Shown here one piece after another: positions 1-10,186 of a stretch of 64,000 nt of DNA; the first letter of the stretch is position 1; every line of letters starts with the position of its first letter. The stretch comes from Pseudomonas marginalis (GTDB taxonomy: Bacteria; Pseudomonadota; Gammaproteobacteria; Pseudomonadales; Pseudomonadaceae). A program made the translations under genes and the position numbers. The stretch lies in contig NZ_FNSU01000003.1 in the NCBI RefSeq assembly GCF_900105325.1, positions 558,001-622,000 on the forward strand, written 5' to 3'. Under the pieces are notes generated by a model. That model did no database searches, had not been told where the DNA came from, and saw only the letters and a list, made by a program, of their open reading frames with translations.

Positions 1-90
1 GGATGGCCCTTGGGGGCGGGAGTATCGGGAAGGGCATGTGAAAACTTTGTGAGATTTATGTAGCCGTTATCTTACAAAGTGATGACGGGC

Positions 91-270
91 TCAGCAGAGC
101 GCGGGCTGCGCACCGGAAGGCTGGTCCAGCTGGGCTTGAATGATATGGGCACGCAGGCGCATGACCTCAAGCTGCAACTGATCGCGTTCGTCTTTCAACT
201 GGCGCAATTCATCGCGACGGAGTGTGACGTAGAGGGTCTGTGGAGGACGGGTCATCTGTGCTGTGCTCAT
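91..270 (-). CDS. Small coiled-coil hypothetical protein (59 aa)
   Basis: I chose the ATG at 270 because a GAGG-type ribosome site lies about 8 bases upstream; the open frame extends further 5' to 435, but that part has no good start signal and unusual composition. The product begins MSTAQMTRPPQTLYVTLRR and continues as a highly charged segment with heptad-like spacing (residues about 19 to 45), so it probably forms a short coiled coil. There is no signal peptide or membrane segment. It resembles short Pseudomonas-only families of unknown function (possibly DUF6026, from memory and unverified). It is divergent from gnd. Function unknown. Confidence 0.6.
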   Translation of the reverse strand: MSTAQMTRPPQTLYVTLRRDELRQLKDERDQLQLEVMRLRAHIIQAQLDQPSGAQPALC

Positions 271-541
271 TGCTTGCCTCGCAAATAGCCGGTGTGTCGC
301 GGTGTGCCAGAACGCTTGAGTCGAGGTTCTCGGCAACAGTCGGAAGCAATTCTGAATTCTTTTTCCCATCAATGGAACTTTTTTATTTTTGGTGGTCATG
401 TGACTTTCGGAGGCGTGATGGTGAAACGATGGCAATTTTTTCCCATGAAACTACACGGATCTGCCCTGGACTAACCCTCATTAGCCTCATTGCGCTATAA
501 ACTATGTCACACATTTATTCAGTAGTTGGGAGCATCAGCAC

Positions 542-1521
<980 letters not shown>

Positions 1522-1525
<4 letters not shown>

Positions 1526-3045
1526 CCGCCAACGGCAAGAAACTCAAGGCCGAACCTGCTCCACCCACCACCCTGTTTCTGTTTGGCGCCCATGGCGACC
1601 TGGTCAAGCGCCTGCTGATGCCGGCGCTGTACAACCTCAGTCGTGATGGCTTGCTGGGCGATGGCTTGCGCATCGTTGGCGTTGATCACAACGCGATCAG
1701 CGATGCCGACTTCGCCAAGAAACTCGAGGACTTTATCCGCACCGAGGCCGCGAGTAAGGTCAAGGGCAATGGGGATAACGCCCTCGATCCGGCATTGTGG
1801 GCGCAACTGGCCAAAGGCATCAGCTACGTCGAGGGCGATTTCCTCGATGACAGCACCTACGCCGACATCGGCAAGAAGATCGCTGCCAGCGGCACCGGCA
1901 ACGCGGTGTTCTATTTGGCCACCGCACCACGCTTCTTCAGTGAGGTGGTGCAGCGCCTGGGCAGTGCGGGCCTGCTGACGGAAACCGATGACAGTTTCCG
2001 GCGCGTGGTGATCGAGAAGCCCTTCGGCTCCGACCTGGCCACCGCCGAAGCGTTGAACGCCAGCCTGCTCAAGGTGATGAGCGAGAAGCAGATCTATCGC
2101 ATCGACCATTACCTGGGCAAAGAGACGGTGCAGAACATCCTCATCAGCCGTTTCTCCAACGTGCTGTTCGAAGCGTTCTGGAACAACCACTATATCGACC
2201 ACGTGCAAATCACCGCCGCCGAAACCGTCGGCGTGGAGACGCGAGGCAATTTCTTCGAAAAAACCGGCACCCTGCGCGACATGGTGCCCAACCACCTGTT
2301 CCAGCTGCTGGCGATGGTGGCCATGGAGCCCCCGGCCGCCTTTGGTGCCGATGCGGTGCGCGGTGAAAAGGCCAAGGTCATCGGCGCGGTACGCCCGTGG
2401 TCCCTGGAAGACGCGCGGGCCAACTCGGTGCGCGGGCAATACACCGCGGGCGAAATCGCCGGCAAGCAACTGCCCGGCTACCGCGAAGAAGCCAACGTCG
2501 CTCCCGACAGCAGCACCGAGACCTTCGTCGCCCTCAAGGTGATGATCGATAACTGGCGCTGGGTCGGCGTGCCGTTCTACCTGCGTACCGGCAAGCGCAT
2601 GAGCGTGCGCGACACCGAGATCGTGATCTGCTTCAAGCCGGCGCCCTATGCGCAATTCCGTGACACCGAGGTGGACGAGGTCAAGCCCACCTACTTGAAG
2701 ATCCAGATCCAGCCCAATGAAGGCATGTGGTTCGACCTGCTGGCGAAAAAGCCCGGGCCCACCCTCGATATGGCCAACATCCAGCTGGGTTTTGCCTACA
2801 AGGACTTCTTCGAGATGCAACCGTCGACCGGGTATGAAACCCTGATCTACGACTGCATGACCGGCGACCAGACCTTGTTCCAGCGCGCCGACAACATCGA
2901 AAACGGCTGGCGAGCAGTGCAACCGTTCCTCGATGCATGGAAGGAGGACGACGGGATCCAGACCTATAAGGCCGGTGAAGACGGGCCCGCAGCGGCTGAT
3001 GGGTTGCTGGCGCGCGATGGCCGCACCTGGCACTCGCTCGGATGA
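1522..3045 (+). CDS. zwf: Glucose-6-phosphate 1-dehydrogenase
   Basis: Oxidises glucose 6-phosphate to 6-phosphogluconolactone. At 507 residues it has normal family length. Visible signatures are the nucleotide-binding LFGAHGDLVKRLLMPAL segment near the N-terminus, the EKPFGSDLATA segment, and the active-site motif RIDHYLGKETVQN at about residue 193. It overlaps gnd upstream and the HAD gene downstream, each by 4 bases. It is not next to hexR, pgl, edd or eda, so it is probably a secondary paralogue paired with gnd, similar to the zwfB-gnd arrangement I recall in P. putida, rather than the Entner-Doudoroff zwf. Confidence 0.95.
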
Positions 3046-3866
3046 GTGACGCAGCGATTCATCCCATCCGTTTTATCCTCAGCGACGTGGACGGCACCTT
3101 GCTGCATCCGGATCATCGCCTGAGCCAGCGCACCGTCGACGCGGTGAGCGCCCTGCGCGAGGCCGGGGTGTTTTTCAGCCTGGCCAGCGGGCGACCGCCC
3201 AAGGCCATGCTGCACCTGATCGAGACATTCGGGATCGATGTGCCGGTGGCGGGCTTCAACGGTGGCACCTTGATCAACCCGGATGGCAGCATCCTGGTTG
3301 CCCACCATTTGCCAGCGGAGGCGGCGCTGGTGACCTTGGCGCTGTTCTCGGCCGAGCCGGATGTGGAAGTCTGGGTGTTTGCCGACGGCGACTGGCTGCG
3401 CCGTGGTCCGCCAGGGCCGGTGGAACCGCGCGAAGCCCATGGCCTGGGGTATGGGCCGGTGGTGGTGGAAAGTTTCGAACCCTACCTGGAGCGTATCGAC
3501 AAGATCGTCGCCGCGAGCAACGACACCCAATTACTGGTGACGTTGGAAGCGCAATTGCAGCCCAAGGTCCAGGGCTTGGCCCAGGTATCGCGTTCGCAGC
3601 CGATTTATTTGGATGTGACGGCCATGCTGGCCAACAAGGGCGAGGCGTTGAAGACCCTGGCGGCGCACCTTGGGGTGCCGCTGGAGCAGACGGCGGCCAT
3701 CGGGGATGGGGGCAATGACCCGGCGATGTTTCAGGTGGCGGGGTTGTCGATTGCCATGGGGCAGGCGGAAGAAGCCGTCAAGCGCCAGGCCAGCGTGGTC
3801 ACCGGCAGTAATGTCGAGGAGGGCGCTGCGGAAGCAATCGAACGGTTTATTCTCGCGGCGCGATAA
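3042..3866 (+). CDS. Cof-type HAD-IIB family sugar-phosphate phosphatase
   Basis: A 274-residue haloacid-dehalogenase hydrolase of the Cof/YidA type. The nucleophile motif SDVDGTLLHPDHRLS is at about residues 14-28, SLASGRPP (motif II) at about 46-53, a Lys near 196 and the metal motif GDGGNDPAMF near residue 221. The cap between motifs II and III is of C2 type. Its ATG overlaps the zwf stop (ATGA). Membership of a gnd-zwf operon suggests a sugar phosphate substrate, perhaps house-cleaning of pentose-phosphate intermediates; the exact substrate cannot be read from sequence. Confidence 0.85.
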   Translation: MSDAAIHPIRFILSDVDGTLLHPDHRLSQRTVDAVSALREAGVFFSLASGRPPKAMLHLIETFGIDVPVAGFNGGTLINPDGSILVAHHLPAEAALVTLALFSAEPDVEVWVFADGDWLRRGPPGPVEPREAHGLGYGPVVVESFEPYLERIDKIVAASNDTQLLVTLEAQLQPKVQGLAQVSRSQPIYLDVTAMLANKGEALKTLAAHLGVPLEQTAAIGDGGNDPAMFQVAGLSIAMGQAEEAVKRQASVVTGSNVEEGAAEAIERFILAAR

Positions 3867-3887
3867 GCGTCTTAAGTTCGATTGTGC

Positions 3888-3922
3888 AACTTGCGATCAC
3901 TGTTTTGCAGTGATCGCAAGTT
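3888..3922. terminator. Perfect 15-bp inverted repeat between convergent genes
   Basis: AACTTGCGATCACTG is repeated in inverted orientation around a 5-base TTTTG loop. It lies 21 bases after the HAD stop and 9 bases before the stop of the convergent small gene, where a bidirectional terminator would be expected. Neither side has a clear T-tract, so it may be a Rho-assisted transcript end or a protein-binding palindrome instead. Confidence 0.55.
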
Positions 3923-3931
3923 AGCCGCGAT

Positions 3932-4192
3932 TTACTTCGGCATGGCCCAGGACTGCAACTGGTAGCCATCTTTGTCGAGTTCGGCGCGGGCCCGCAACAG
4001 CAAGTCTTCCAATTGCGCCGGGTCGCTATAGGTGTTCGACGACAGCTGTTTGCTGCCGATACGGTTATTGGTGCGGTCGATGACACTCAGGCTCAGGGCG
4101 CCATTGCCATCGTGCCAGGCCACGCATTGAAAGGGCTGGAAAGCACGGTCTGCGATCAAAAGAGCTTCGTTGATGCGGAGCGGGGCGTTCAT
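3932..4192 (-). CDS. Small hypothetical protein (86 aa), weakly DUF1652-like
   Basis: A soluble 86-residue protein starting MNAPLRINEALLIADRAF, preceded by an AGAGAGA ribosome site. There is no signal peptide or transmembrane segment. The pattern of an N-terminal helix, then AF-P-x2-C, a beta-rich centre and a C-terminal helix (LEDLLLRARAELDKD) resembles the DUF1652 protein at 57335-57604 by eye. That relationship is a guess. It is convergent with the gnd-zwf-HAD operon and divergent from the sigma-54 activator gene. Function unknown. Confidence 0.6.
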   Translation of the reverse strand: MNAPLRINEALLIADRAFQPFQCVAWHDGNGALSLSVIDRTNNRIGSKQLSSNTYSDPAQLEDLLLRARAELDKDGYQLQSWAMPK

Positions 4193-4536
4193 GTGGGTCT
4201 CTCTCTAAATGCCCATTCAAGTGAGTACCGGCGGTTGGGCTGACCGTGCGGCGGGTTACTTGTACTGATGCGCGATGACGGGGTACGGGTCACATGTTAG
4301 AGCAACAAATTTCAACTTTTCCTGATGGACGTCATGTAAGCGGCTGTTTTGAAAGCTGATTGAAAGTTTTGCGAAGACGCAACTTTTTGACCTGCAAACA
4401 CGAGTAGTGGCTTTTTGTCCGCACTTATAGCGAAACGATACAAGCACGCTGTCAAGATCTTGCTAGGGTTATCGGCAACCATTACAAACTGTTGTTTCTA
4501 AATAACTTTAGTGATTTTTGACGCCAAGGATCAGTC
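4193..4536. promoter_or_regulatory. Intergenic control region between small gene and sigma-54 activator gene
   Basis: These 344 bases hold no supported gene. They are markedly AT-richer than their surroundings, as expected for divergent promoters. A 10-bp palindrome CAAGATCTTG lies near 4453-4462, and AAGGA lies 6 bases before the activator's ATG. I see no convincing sigma-54 element or riboswitch here. Confidence 0.4.
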
Positions 4537-5859
4537 ATGGGTGTGCCCCTCGTCCAACGTCGTTTGCTCGTGGTTGACCCCTGTGACGACTGCCACGGGT
4601 TGCTGCCCGGTTTGCGTACGGCCGGGTGGGATGTCGACAGCTGCACATTGGAATCGGTAGGAGAGCGCTCATGCGATGTCGGCCTATTGCGCCTGCAGCC
4701 CTATCATCTGGAGCGGCCCGAAGCGGTCAAGGAACTGATCAGCCGCAGTGGCACCGAGTGGATCGCCGTACTCAGCCAGGATGTGCTGCGCCTGCAAAAT
4801 GTGGGGGACTTCGTCTGCGAGTGGTTTTTCGACTTCCATACCCTGCCATTCGACGTGGCGCGGGTGCAGGTGACCCTGGGCCGCGCGTTTGGCATGGCGC
4901 GCCTGCGTGGCAAGGGTCACACCCCGGTAGATGAAGGGCACGAGTTGCTGGGGGAAAGCCGCCCCATTCGTGAGTTACGCAAATTATTGTCCAAGCTGGC
5001 GCCCACGGAGTCCCCGGTACTGATCCGTGGCGACAGCGGCACCGGCAAGGAGCTGGTGGCCAAGACCCTGCACCGCCAATCCCAGCGCCATGCCAGGCCC
5101 TTTGTCGCGATCAACTGCGGCGCCATTCCCGAACACCTGATCCAATCCGAACTGTTCGGCCATGAGAAGGGCGCGTTTACCGGTGCCCATCAACGCAAGG
5201 TCGGGCGCATCGAAGCGGCCCATGGCGGCACCCTGTTCCTCGATGAAATCGGCGATTTGCCCATGGAACTGCAAGCCAACCTGCTGCGCTTTCTCCAGGA
5301 AAAGCAGGTCGAGCGGGTCGGCGGCAGCCAGCCGATTCCGGTGGACGTGCGGGTGTTGGCGGCCACCCACGTCGACCTTGAAGCGGCCGTCGCCAAGGGG
5401 GCTTTCCGCGAAGACTTGTACTACCGGCTCAATGTGCTGCAGGTGGTCACCGCGCCCTTGCGCGAGCGCCATGGTGATGTGGCGATGCTGGCCAACCACT
5501 TTTCACGCTTCTACAGCCAGGAAACCGGCCGCCGCCCCCGCAGCTTCAGCGATGACGCCCTGGTGGCCATGGGGCAACACCCGTGGCCGGGCAATGTGCG
5601 CGAACTGGCCAACCGCGTGCGCCGCGGCCTGGTACTCGCCGAAGGGCGCCAGATCGAAGCCGCCGATCTGGGATTGCTGGGCGAACAGGCAATTTCGCCA
5701 CCCATGGCTACACTGGAAGACTATAAGCACCGTGCTGAACGCCAGGCGCTGTGCGATGTGCTCAACCGGCACAGCGACAACCTGAGTGTCGCGGCCCGTG
5801 TGCTGGGGATTTCCCGGCCGACGTTCTACCGGTTGCTGCACAAACACCAGATCCGCTAG
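4537..5859 (+). CDS. Sigma-54-dependent transcriptional activator, VpsR-like N-terminus
   Basis: A 440-residue bacterial enhancer-binding protein. Residues 1-130 form an atypical, VpsR/FleQ-like receiver fold with no obvious phospho-acceptor context. The AAA+ domain (about 137-370) has Walker A GDSGTGKE, the sigma-54-contacting GAFTGA loop and Walker B GGTLFLDEIGDL. The C-terminus carries a Fis-type helix-turn-helix (LSVAARVLGISRPTFYRLL). Intact GAFTGA means it should contact sigma-54 RNA polymerase. It faces the end of the fap operon across a shared terminator, and fapA has a sigma-54-type promoter, so it is the leading candidate for a fap activator. VpsR homologues respond to cyclic di-GMP; that is only a family analogy here. 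Confidence 0.9.
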   Translation: MGVPLVQRRLLVVDPCDDCHGLLPGLRTAGWDVDSCTLESVGERSCDVGLLRLQPYHLERPEAVKELISRSGTEWIAVLSQDVLRLQNVGDFVCEWFFDFHTLPFDVARVQVTLGRAFGMARLRGKGHTPVDEGHELLGESRPIRELRKLLSKLAPTESPVLIRGDSGTGKELVAKTLHRQSQRHARPFVAINCGAIPEHLIQSELFGHEKGAFTGAHQRKVGRIEAAHGGTLFLDEIGDLPMELQANLLRFLQEKQVERVGGSQPIPVDVRVLAATHVDLEAAVAKGAFREDLYYRLNVLQVVTAPLRERHGDVAMLANHFSRFYSQETGRRPRSFSDDALVAMGQHPWPGNVRELANRVRRGLVLAEGRQIEAADLGLLGEQAISPPMATLEDYKHRAERQALCDVLNRHSDNLSVAARVLGISRPTFYRLLHKHQIR

Positions 5860-5872
5860 GGCGGGTAAACCG

Positions 5873-5910
5873 AAAAGCCCCGCAACGACCCTTATCGTTG
5901 CGGGGCTTTT
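5873..5910. terminator. Bidirectional rho-independent terminator
   Basis: A 16-bp perfect stem (AAAAGCCCCGCAACGA and its complement) with a 6-base loop. It starts with A4 and ends with T4, so it can terminate both the sigma-54 activator transcript and the convergent fap operon. Confidence 0.9.
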
Positions 5911-5940
5911 CCTTGTGCACCGGATTCTGTAGCGGTCGGG

Positions 5941-7248
5941 TTAGAAGTAATACGGGAATTTCAGGCTGAACGTAAAGTCCGGCGCATCGTCCGTCATGCC
6001 GATTGCCAGGTTCGGCACGATGGTCAGGTTATCCGACGCGGCAATGGTCATCCCCACGTTGAAATAACCGGCGTTGGCATCGCTGGAAACCACCGATTGC
6101 CAGTCGCCGCCGTTGGGCTTGAGCCTGCTCTTGCGCTGCACCAGGTCGGACACCGAGAACGACATACTCATCTTCTCGTTGAGGGCAAAGGCCACGCCGA
6201 CCCCGAACTGGAAGCTGTCGCCCAGGCTGACCTTGCCGCCGACCTTCTGGTTGACGTCACTGCTGATGTCATCGAAGGATTCTTCGAAGTTATGGGTATA
6301 GGACAGCGAGCCGAATAGCACGGCAGGATCGAAGGTCTTGACCAGGGAAATGCCCGGTGTGATGGACCAGACCCCGTTGCCGGTGGGAAGGCTTTCGGGC
6401 ACGAACAGGTTGTCGTTGCCGGGCGTATTGATCAGCTTGATACCAAACGGTTCTTTGCCGGTGGGCGCCTTGACCCGCACCGATACCACCGCATCCGGCA
6501 GGGTGGGGGTTTCGTCGAGGAACTTGTAGGCCACGCCGAAGTTGACGTCGCCGATGGTCGGGTCGCGCGTCACCGATTGTTCCGACGTCGCGGTGCCGTT
6601 GTTGCCGGCACCGGCAGACTGGTAGGTCGACTCGCGGTACACCACCGGCACGTTCACATCGAACTGCCAACGGTTATCGACGTTGTAGCGCCCGGTCAGG
6701 TCCAGGGTCCAGTTATCGGACTTGATGCGGTCCAGGTTGATATTGCCGAGGAAAATCGAGTCCAGCGCCAGGAACCCGTTGAGGGTCAACTGACGGGCGT
6801 CGTAACGGGCATAGGTGACGCCGGTTTCGAAGCTGAACTTGCCATTGCCGAAAAAGCCGCTGGCTTCGTTATAAAGGTTGCTGACACTTTGCGCCGGGGC
6901 GGAGTCGTCCTTGAGGGACTGGCCGTAGGAACTGCCACCACCCCCTCCAGCGCCACCGGATGCAGCTGCGGCACCCGTGCCCGCGACGGTGGTGCCGTTG
7001 GCTTTTTGAAAGTCTGCCGGGGACTTGGCCAGACGTTTGGGGGCCGGTGTGGCCGGTTGGTCTTCGACCTGACGCACGCGCTGCTCCAGCACGGCCAGCG
7101 CTTTTTGCTGCACTTCGTACCGCTGCTTGAGTTCCAGGAGTTCCTGTTTGAGGGTTTCGATGTCGCTATCTGGCGCTGCATACAGAACGGATGCGGGCAA
7201 GAGCGTACTTAAACAGATCACAGCACGGAGCGATAACGATCGATGCAT
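5941..7248 (-). CDS. fapF: FapF, outer-membrane export channel for functional amyloid
   Basis: The last gene of the fap operon, 435 residues. A signal peptide (residues 1 to about 24, ending VLYAA) is followed by a coiled-coil segment (about 29-65, DIETLKQELLELKQRYEVQ), a Gly/Ala/Ser-rich plug or linker, and a C-terminal beta-barrel from about residue 140 ending in an aromatic residue (KFPYYF), as usual for outer-membrane proteins. In the described Fap system FapF is a trimeric barrel exporting the amyloid subunits. Length, order and domain layout all fit. It shares the terminator at 5873-5910 with the sigma-54 activator gene. Confidence 0.93.
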   Translation of the reverse strand: MHRSLSLRAVICLSTLLPASVLYAAPDSDIETLKQELLELKQRYEVQQKALAVLEQRVRQVEDQPATPAPKRLAKSPADFQKANGTTVAGTGAAAASGGAGGGGGSSYGQSLKDDSAPAQSVSNLYNEASGFFGNGKFSFETGVTYARYDARQLTLNGFLALDSIFLGNINLDRIKSDNWTLDLTGRYNVDNRWQFDVNVPVVYRESTYQSAGAGNNGTATSEQSVTRDPTIGDVNFGVAYKFLDETPTLPDAVVSVRVKAPTGKEPFGIKLINTPGNDNLFVPESLPTGNGVWSITPGISLVKTFDPAVLFGSLSYTHNFEESFDDISSDVNQKVGGKVSLGDSFQFGVGVAFALNEKMSMSFSVSDLVQRKSRLKPNGGDWQSVVSSDANAGYFNVGMTIAASDNLTIVPNLAIGMTDDAPDFTFSLKFPYYF

Positions 7249-7297
7249 GAAATAAGCCGTCCTTTTCTAATGCGTAAGTGTCGACGGTCAGCGTAGT

Positions 7298-8041
7298 TCA
7301 ATAACCGAGCGTGCGTAGGGCTTTGAGTTGATCCAGATTGCAGTTCAATGCGCCGTTGTTCAAACCGTTGTTGTTCATCACTACGTTGAGTTGGGTCATG
7401 TTGTTGACGAAGTTAGTGTTGCCAGTCAGAACCGTGCCTTGCAGCACATTCCCACCACCGATCTGCTGCAGGCTGTTGCCCTGGTTGTGGTTGGCCTGGA
7501 TCGCCATCTGCAAGCCACCGTTGTTGGCCGACACGCTCACGCGGCCTGCTGCGCTGTCACCGGTCACCGTACCGCCGGCGACCAGCACTTGCCCCGATTG
7601 CACGATGTTGGAGGGCGCAAAACCGTTCTCGACGGTGATGCCCACATTGTTATAGGCGGTGTTGCCATCGCCGGCGGTACGCACGCTTTGTGTCACACCC
7701 TGGCCGCTGCCCAGGCCGGCGCCGCCGGTGACCGTGCCGGTGCCGGTGTTCGGGTTCGTGCCGTTGCCGGTCGAGCCGGTGGTTTGTACGTAGAATTGCG
7801 GGGTGATGGTCGACGAATCGATCTGCATGCTGGCCTTGCCGGTGATGGTGTCACCCACGGCGTTGGTCCAGGTGCTGCTCATGACAATGCCGAAGCTGAT
7901 GATCCGCCCCGGCATCACGTAACGACCGCGCAGGTCGGCCATTTCCGAATCCTTGAGCTCGATGGGTTTGAACCCCGACGAAGCATAAGCGGGCATTGAG
8001 GCTGCCAGACACAAGACCGTCAGCCAACGGGAAGTGTTCAT
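7298..8041 (-). CDS. fapE: FapE, extracellular/minor amyloid component
   Basis: A 247-residue protein with a signal peptide (MNTSRWLTVLCLAASMPAYA). The mature part is rich in Asn, Gly and Thr, with several GNGxxxNxG stretches like those of the amyloid subunits. The C-terminus carries a single Cys near LNCNLDQLKALRTLGY. An AGGAG ribosome site precedes the ATG. In described Fap systems FapE is found in small amounts in purified fibrils and in the secretion pathway. The assignment rests mainly on position between fapD and fapF and on size and composition. Confidence 0.9.
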   Translation of the reverse strand: MNTSRWLTVLCLAASMPAYASSGFKPIELKDSEMADLRGRYVMPGRIISFGIVMSSTWTNAVGDTITGKASMQIDSSTITPQFYVQTTGSTGNGTNPNTGTGTVTGGAGLGSGQGVTQSVRTAGDGNTAYNNVGITVENGFAPSNIVQSGQVLVAGGTVTGDSAAGRVSVSANNGGLQMAIQANHNQGNSLQQIGGGNVLQGTVLTGNTNFVNNMTQLNVVMNNNGLNNGALNCNLDQLKALRTLGY

Positions 8042-8079
8042 CTTTTGCTCCTGGAGCGTCCTGCCCCTTATTGCGCTTC

Positions 8080-8766
8080 TTAGAAGAAGTCGCTCTGGAT
8101 AAAACCGAAATCCATCAGCTCGGCATCGCCTACGGGCCTGAACTCATTCAACTGGTTCTTGGCGGTCAGTGGCGTGGGCGGGTCGAGCAGGGCGTTGGCC
8201 TTGTCGTAACCTTCACCCAGCACGGCGAACACGATGCCGTTCCAGCCCTTGACGAAGTCATCATGGGAATAGCGCTTATGGCCCAGTACCGGGTCGCCGA
8301 TATAGACCCAGTCCTTGTCGGCCCGCTGCATCACCACGAAGTGCTTGTAGCCACGAATTTCCAGCAGGACCACCACGGGGATCTTTACGGTGACCAGTGT
8401 TTCTGGCGCGATTTTGTAGCCCCGGGCACGCATGCCGATGCTTTCGAGGTAGCGCTTCATGTCCAGCATGGAAAAGCCCTGGGTACGCACCAGGTCCTGG
8501 TCGGAATTGACCAGCATGCCTTTGATGACGTGATCTTCGTCTACATCCAGCCAATAACCCTGGCGCAGAATGGTAGCGAGTGCCGCAGCACCGCAGCTGA
8601 AATCGGTTTTCTGTTCCACCAGGTTGGCGAACCGGCGTTCACGAATACTCTCGACCTTCTTGTAGATCACTGCACCGCCAGGCAGGGCGGAGATCGCCAT
8701 GGTGCCTGCCCAGGTCGGGCCGGTGAGCAGCATCAGGAGGGTGAGGGTCGCGAGGCGCATGATCAT
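8080..8766 (-). CDS. fapD: FapD, C39-family cysteine peptidase-like protein
   Basis: A 228-residue protein with an N-terminal signal peptide (MRLATLTLLMLLTGPTWAG) and a C39 bacteriocin-peptidase-like domain. The presumed catalytic Cys is in TDFSCGAAALATILRQGY, the His in HFVVMQ and the Asp in GDPVLG, in the normal order. FapD is proposed to process or assist secretion of Fap proteins in the periplasm. Two in-frame ATGs (8766 and 8760) are possible starts; AGCAGG lies just upstream. It follows a strong intrinsic terminator after fapC, so it is probably expressed below fapABC. Confidence 0.92.
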   Translation of the reverse strand: MIMRLATLTLLMLLTGPTWAGTMAISALPGGAVIYKKVESIRERRFANLVEQKTDFSCGAAALATILRQGYWLDVDEDHVIKGMLVNSDQDLVRTQGFSMLDMKRYLESIGMRARGYKIAPETLVTVKIPVVVLLEIRGYKHFVVMQRADKDWVYIGDPVLGHKRYSHDDFVKGWNGIVFAVLGEGYDKANALLDPPTPLTAKNQLNEFRPVGDAELMDFGFIQSDFF

Positions 8767-8788
8767 GTGACCTGCTGGACACTGGAAT

Positions 8789-8814
8789 AAAAAAGGGCCT
8801 TGTTGCCAAGGCCC
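8789..8814 (-). terminator. Intrinsic terminator between fapC and fapD
   Basis: On the minus strand an 8-bp GC-rich stem (GGGCCTTG/CAAGGCCC) with a 4-base loop is followed by T6, 8 bases after the fapC stop. This is a textbook rho-independent terminator inside the operon. It should let only part of the transcripts read through to fapDEF, giving more subunit (FapB/FapC) than export machinery. Confidence 0.85.
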
Positions 8815-8821
8815 CGTTGGA

Positions 8822-9568
8822 TCAGAAGCGCACGCCGCTGGCGCAGACGCTGCAACCTTGACCGATCGACAGGCTGTTGCTGCCTTGGTTGCCCGAGCCG
8901 GATTGCAGGTTCACACCCACGTTGCCGGAGTTGCGGTTAACCGAGTTGTCGAGGCTGGAGTTGTTGGACACGTATTGGGCTTTGCTGCCATGGCCATACC
9001 CGTAGCTGGTAGCGGCAGTGTTCAGGTAGCTGTTGGCGAGCGAGTTTTGCTCGGTGTTGGCGGCCGCTGCGATGTTTTTGCCATCAGCGGTGGTGATTGC
9101 CAGGTTGTTTTTACCCTGGTTGCCTTGACCGGCCTGGCCGTTGTAACCCAGGTTGCCGGAGTTCCCGTTAGCCGAGTTATCCAACGAGGCGTTGTTCTGG
9201 GTGCCTTTGTTGACGAAGTTGTTGAGCCCGCTGTTTTGATTGACATCGACGACAGCGAATACCGTTGCAAAGTCACCTTTGGCACTGGAGATGGCGCCGG
9301 AGTTGTCGGCCTGGTTACCACTGCCCGCCTGTACGTTGACCCCGGTGTTACCGCTGTTGCTGGTTACCGAGCCGTCGGCAGAGGCGTTGTTTTCGGTTTT
9401 GGTGTCATCGAACTTGTTGCCCACGCTGTTTTGCACATCGGTCACGACAGAGGCAACCACACCGGTGGGTTGAGGTGCAGGGTGCCAGCCACCACCTGCT
9501 TGAGCAGCAGCAGCCATGAGTGCGGCCAGTGCGAAAACCAGTGGTTTCAGAGCCATTTGAGGTTTCAT
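8822..9568 (-). CDS. fapC: FapC, major functional amyloid subunit
   Basis: A 248-residue secreted protein with a signal peptide ending AQA and three imperfect repeats, each containing N-N-x-S-x-D-x-S and a following SGN-x-G-x-N-x-Q-x-G-x-GNQ segment, at roughly residues 58-92, 126-160 and 200-235. These repeats are the amyloid-forming units, separated by linkers. The C-terminus has the conserved CxxC (GCSVCASG) of FapC proteins. AAGGAG precedes the ATG. Linkers are fairly short, so this is a compact FapC. It forms the fibrils that strengthen biofilms. Confidence 0.95.
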   Translation of the reverse strand: MKPQMALKPLVFALAALMAAAAQAGGGWHPAPQPTGVVASVVTDVQNSVGNKFDDTKTENNASADGSVTSNSGNTGVNVQAGSGNQADNSGAISSAKGDFATVFAVVDVNQNSGLNNFVNKGTQNNASLDNSANGNSGNLGYNGQAGQGNQGKNNLAITTADGKNIAAAANTEQNSLANSYLNTAATSYGYGHGSKAQYVSNNSSLDNSVNRNSGNVGVNLQSGSGNQGSNSLSIGQGCSVCASGVRF

Positions 9569-9634
9569 GGTGTTTCTCCTTGCTTCTAATTAGTTGGTTA
9601 AGTGTTGGTACGGTCTAACAGTGCTACCAAGCGT

Positions 9635-10186
9635 TTACTTGATAGTGATGCCCAGGGTGTTAGCCACTCGGTTCCCCACCCCGGCACTCTGGTTCACCTG
9701 AATCACTCCTCGGCTGCCTGTGAAGGCCTGGTCGCTCGTAACGACAAGGCGGCTGCCAGTGGTGGGGGTGAGCCCTGAGTCGGTTGCCAGCGTCGTGGTG
9801 TTCTGTTGCAACAGGACGCTGTCATCGATGCTTTGCGGGCCAGGGTTGATGCTGATCCGCACGGCATTGATGGATTGGTTATTGGCCCCGGCGGACTGGT
9901 TGATGCCCAGTACACCGTTGCCGTTGGTAAATGAGCTGCCCTGGATCGCCGCCCTGGCGTTCAGGGACGGGTCGACACTGCCGTCGAGGCGCTGGATGTT
10001 GACGTTGGTGGCCTGGCCACCGAGCGCGATGACGCGGCTGTTGGACATTTGCTGCTGGTTGCCGGCCGCCTGGTTGATCGACACGACACCCTGGTATTGT
10101 TGGCCGCTGTTGTGGATCACCGCCGTGTCGTCGGCGAATGCCGGGGCGCTGGCCAACAGGGCGAGAACGAGCAGGGAACGATTCAT
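9635..10186 (-). CDS. fapB: FapB, amyloid nucleator subunit
   Basis: A 183-residue secreted protein with a signal peptide (MNRSLLVLALLASAPAFA). It has three amyloid-like repeats with the core GV-[VLI]-x-[IV]-N-Q-[AS]-A-G, seen as GVVSINQAAGNQQQ, GVLGINQSAGANNQ and GVIQVNQSAGVGNR. FapB is the minor subunit and nucleator in the described system. Its ATG overlaps the fapA stop by one base (TGATG), implying translational coupling; a GTG codon immediately upstream is a less likely start. Confidence 0.93.
   Translation of the reverse strand: MNRSLLVLALLASAPAFADDTAVIHNSGQQYQGVVSINQAAGNQQQMSNSRVIALGGQATNVNIQRLDGSVDPSLNARAAIQGSSFTNGNGVLGINQSAGANNQSINAVRISINPGPQSIDDSVLLQQNTTTLATDSGLTPTTGSRLVVTSDQAFTGSRGVIQVNQSAGVGNRVANTLGITIK

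Noticed and set aside
1..90. A gene at the left edge
   Set aside because: No open frame with coding character or ribosome site is visible in these 90 bases; they are probably the distal intergenic part of a gene outside the window.
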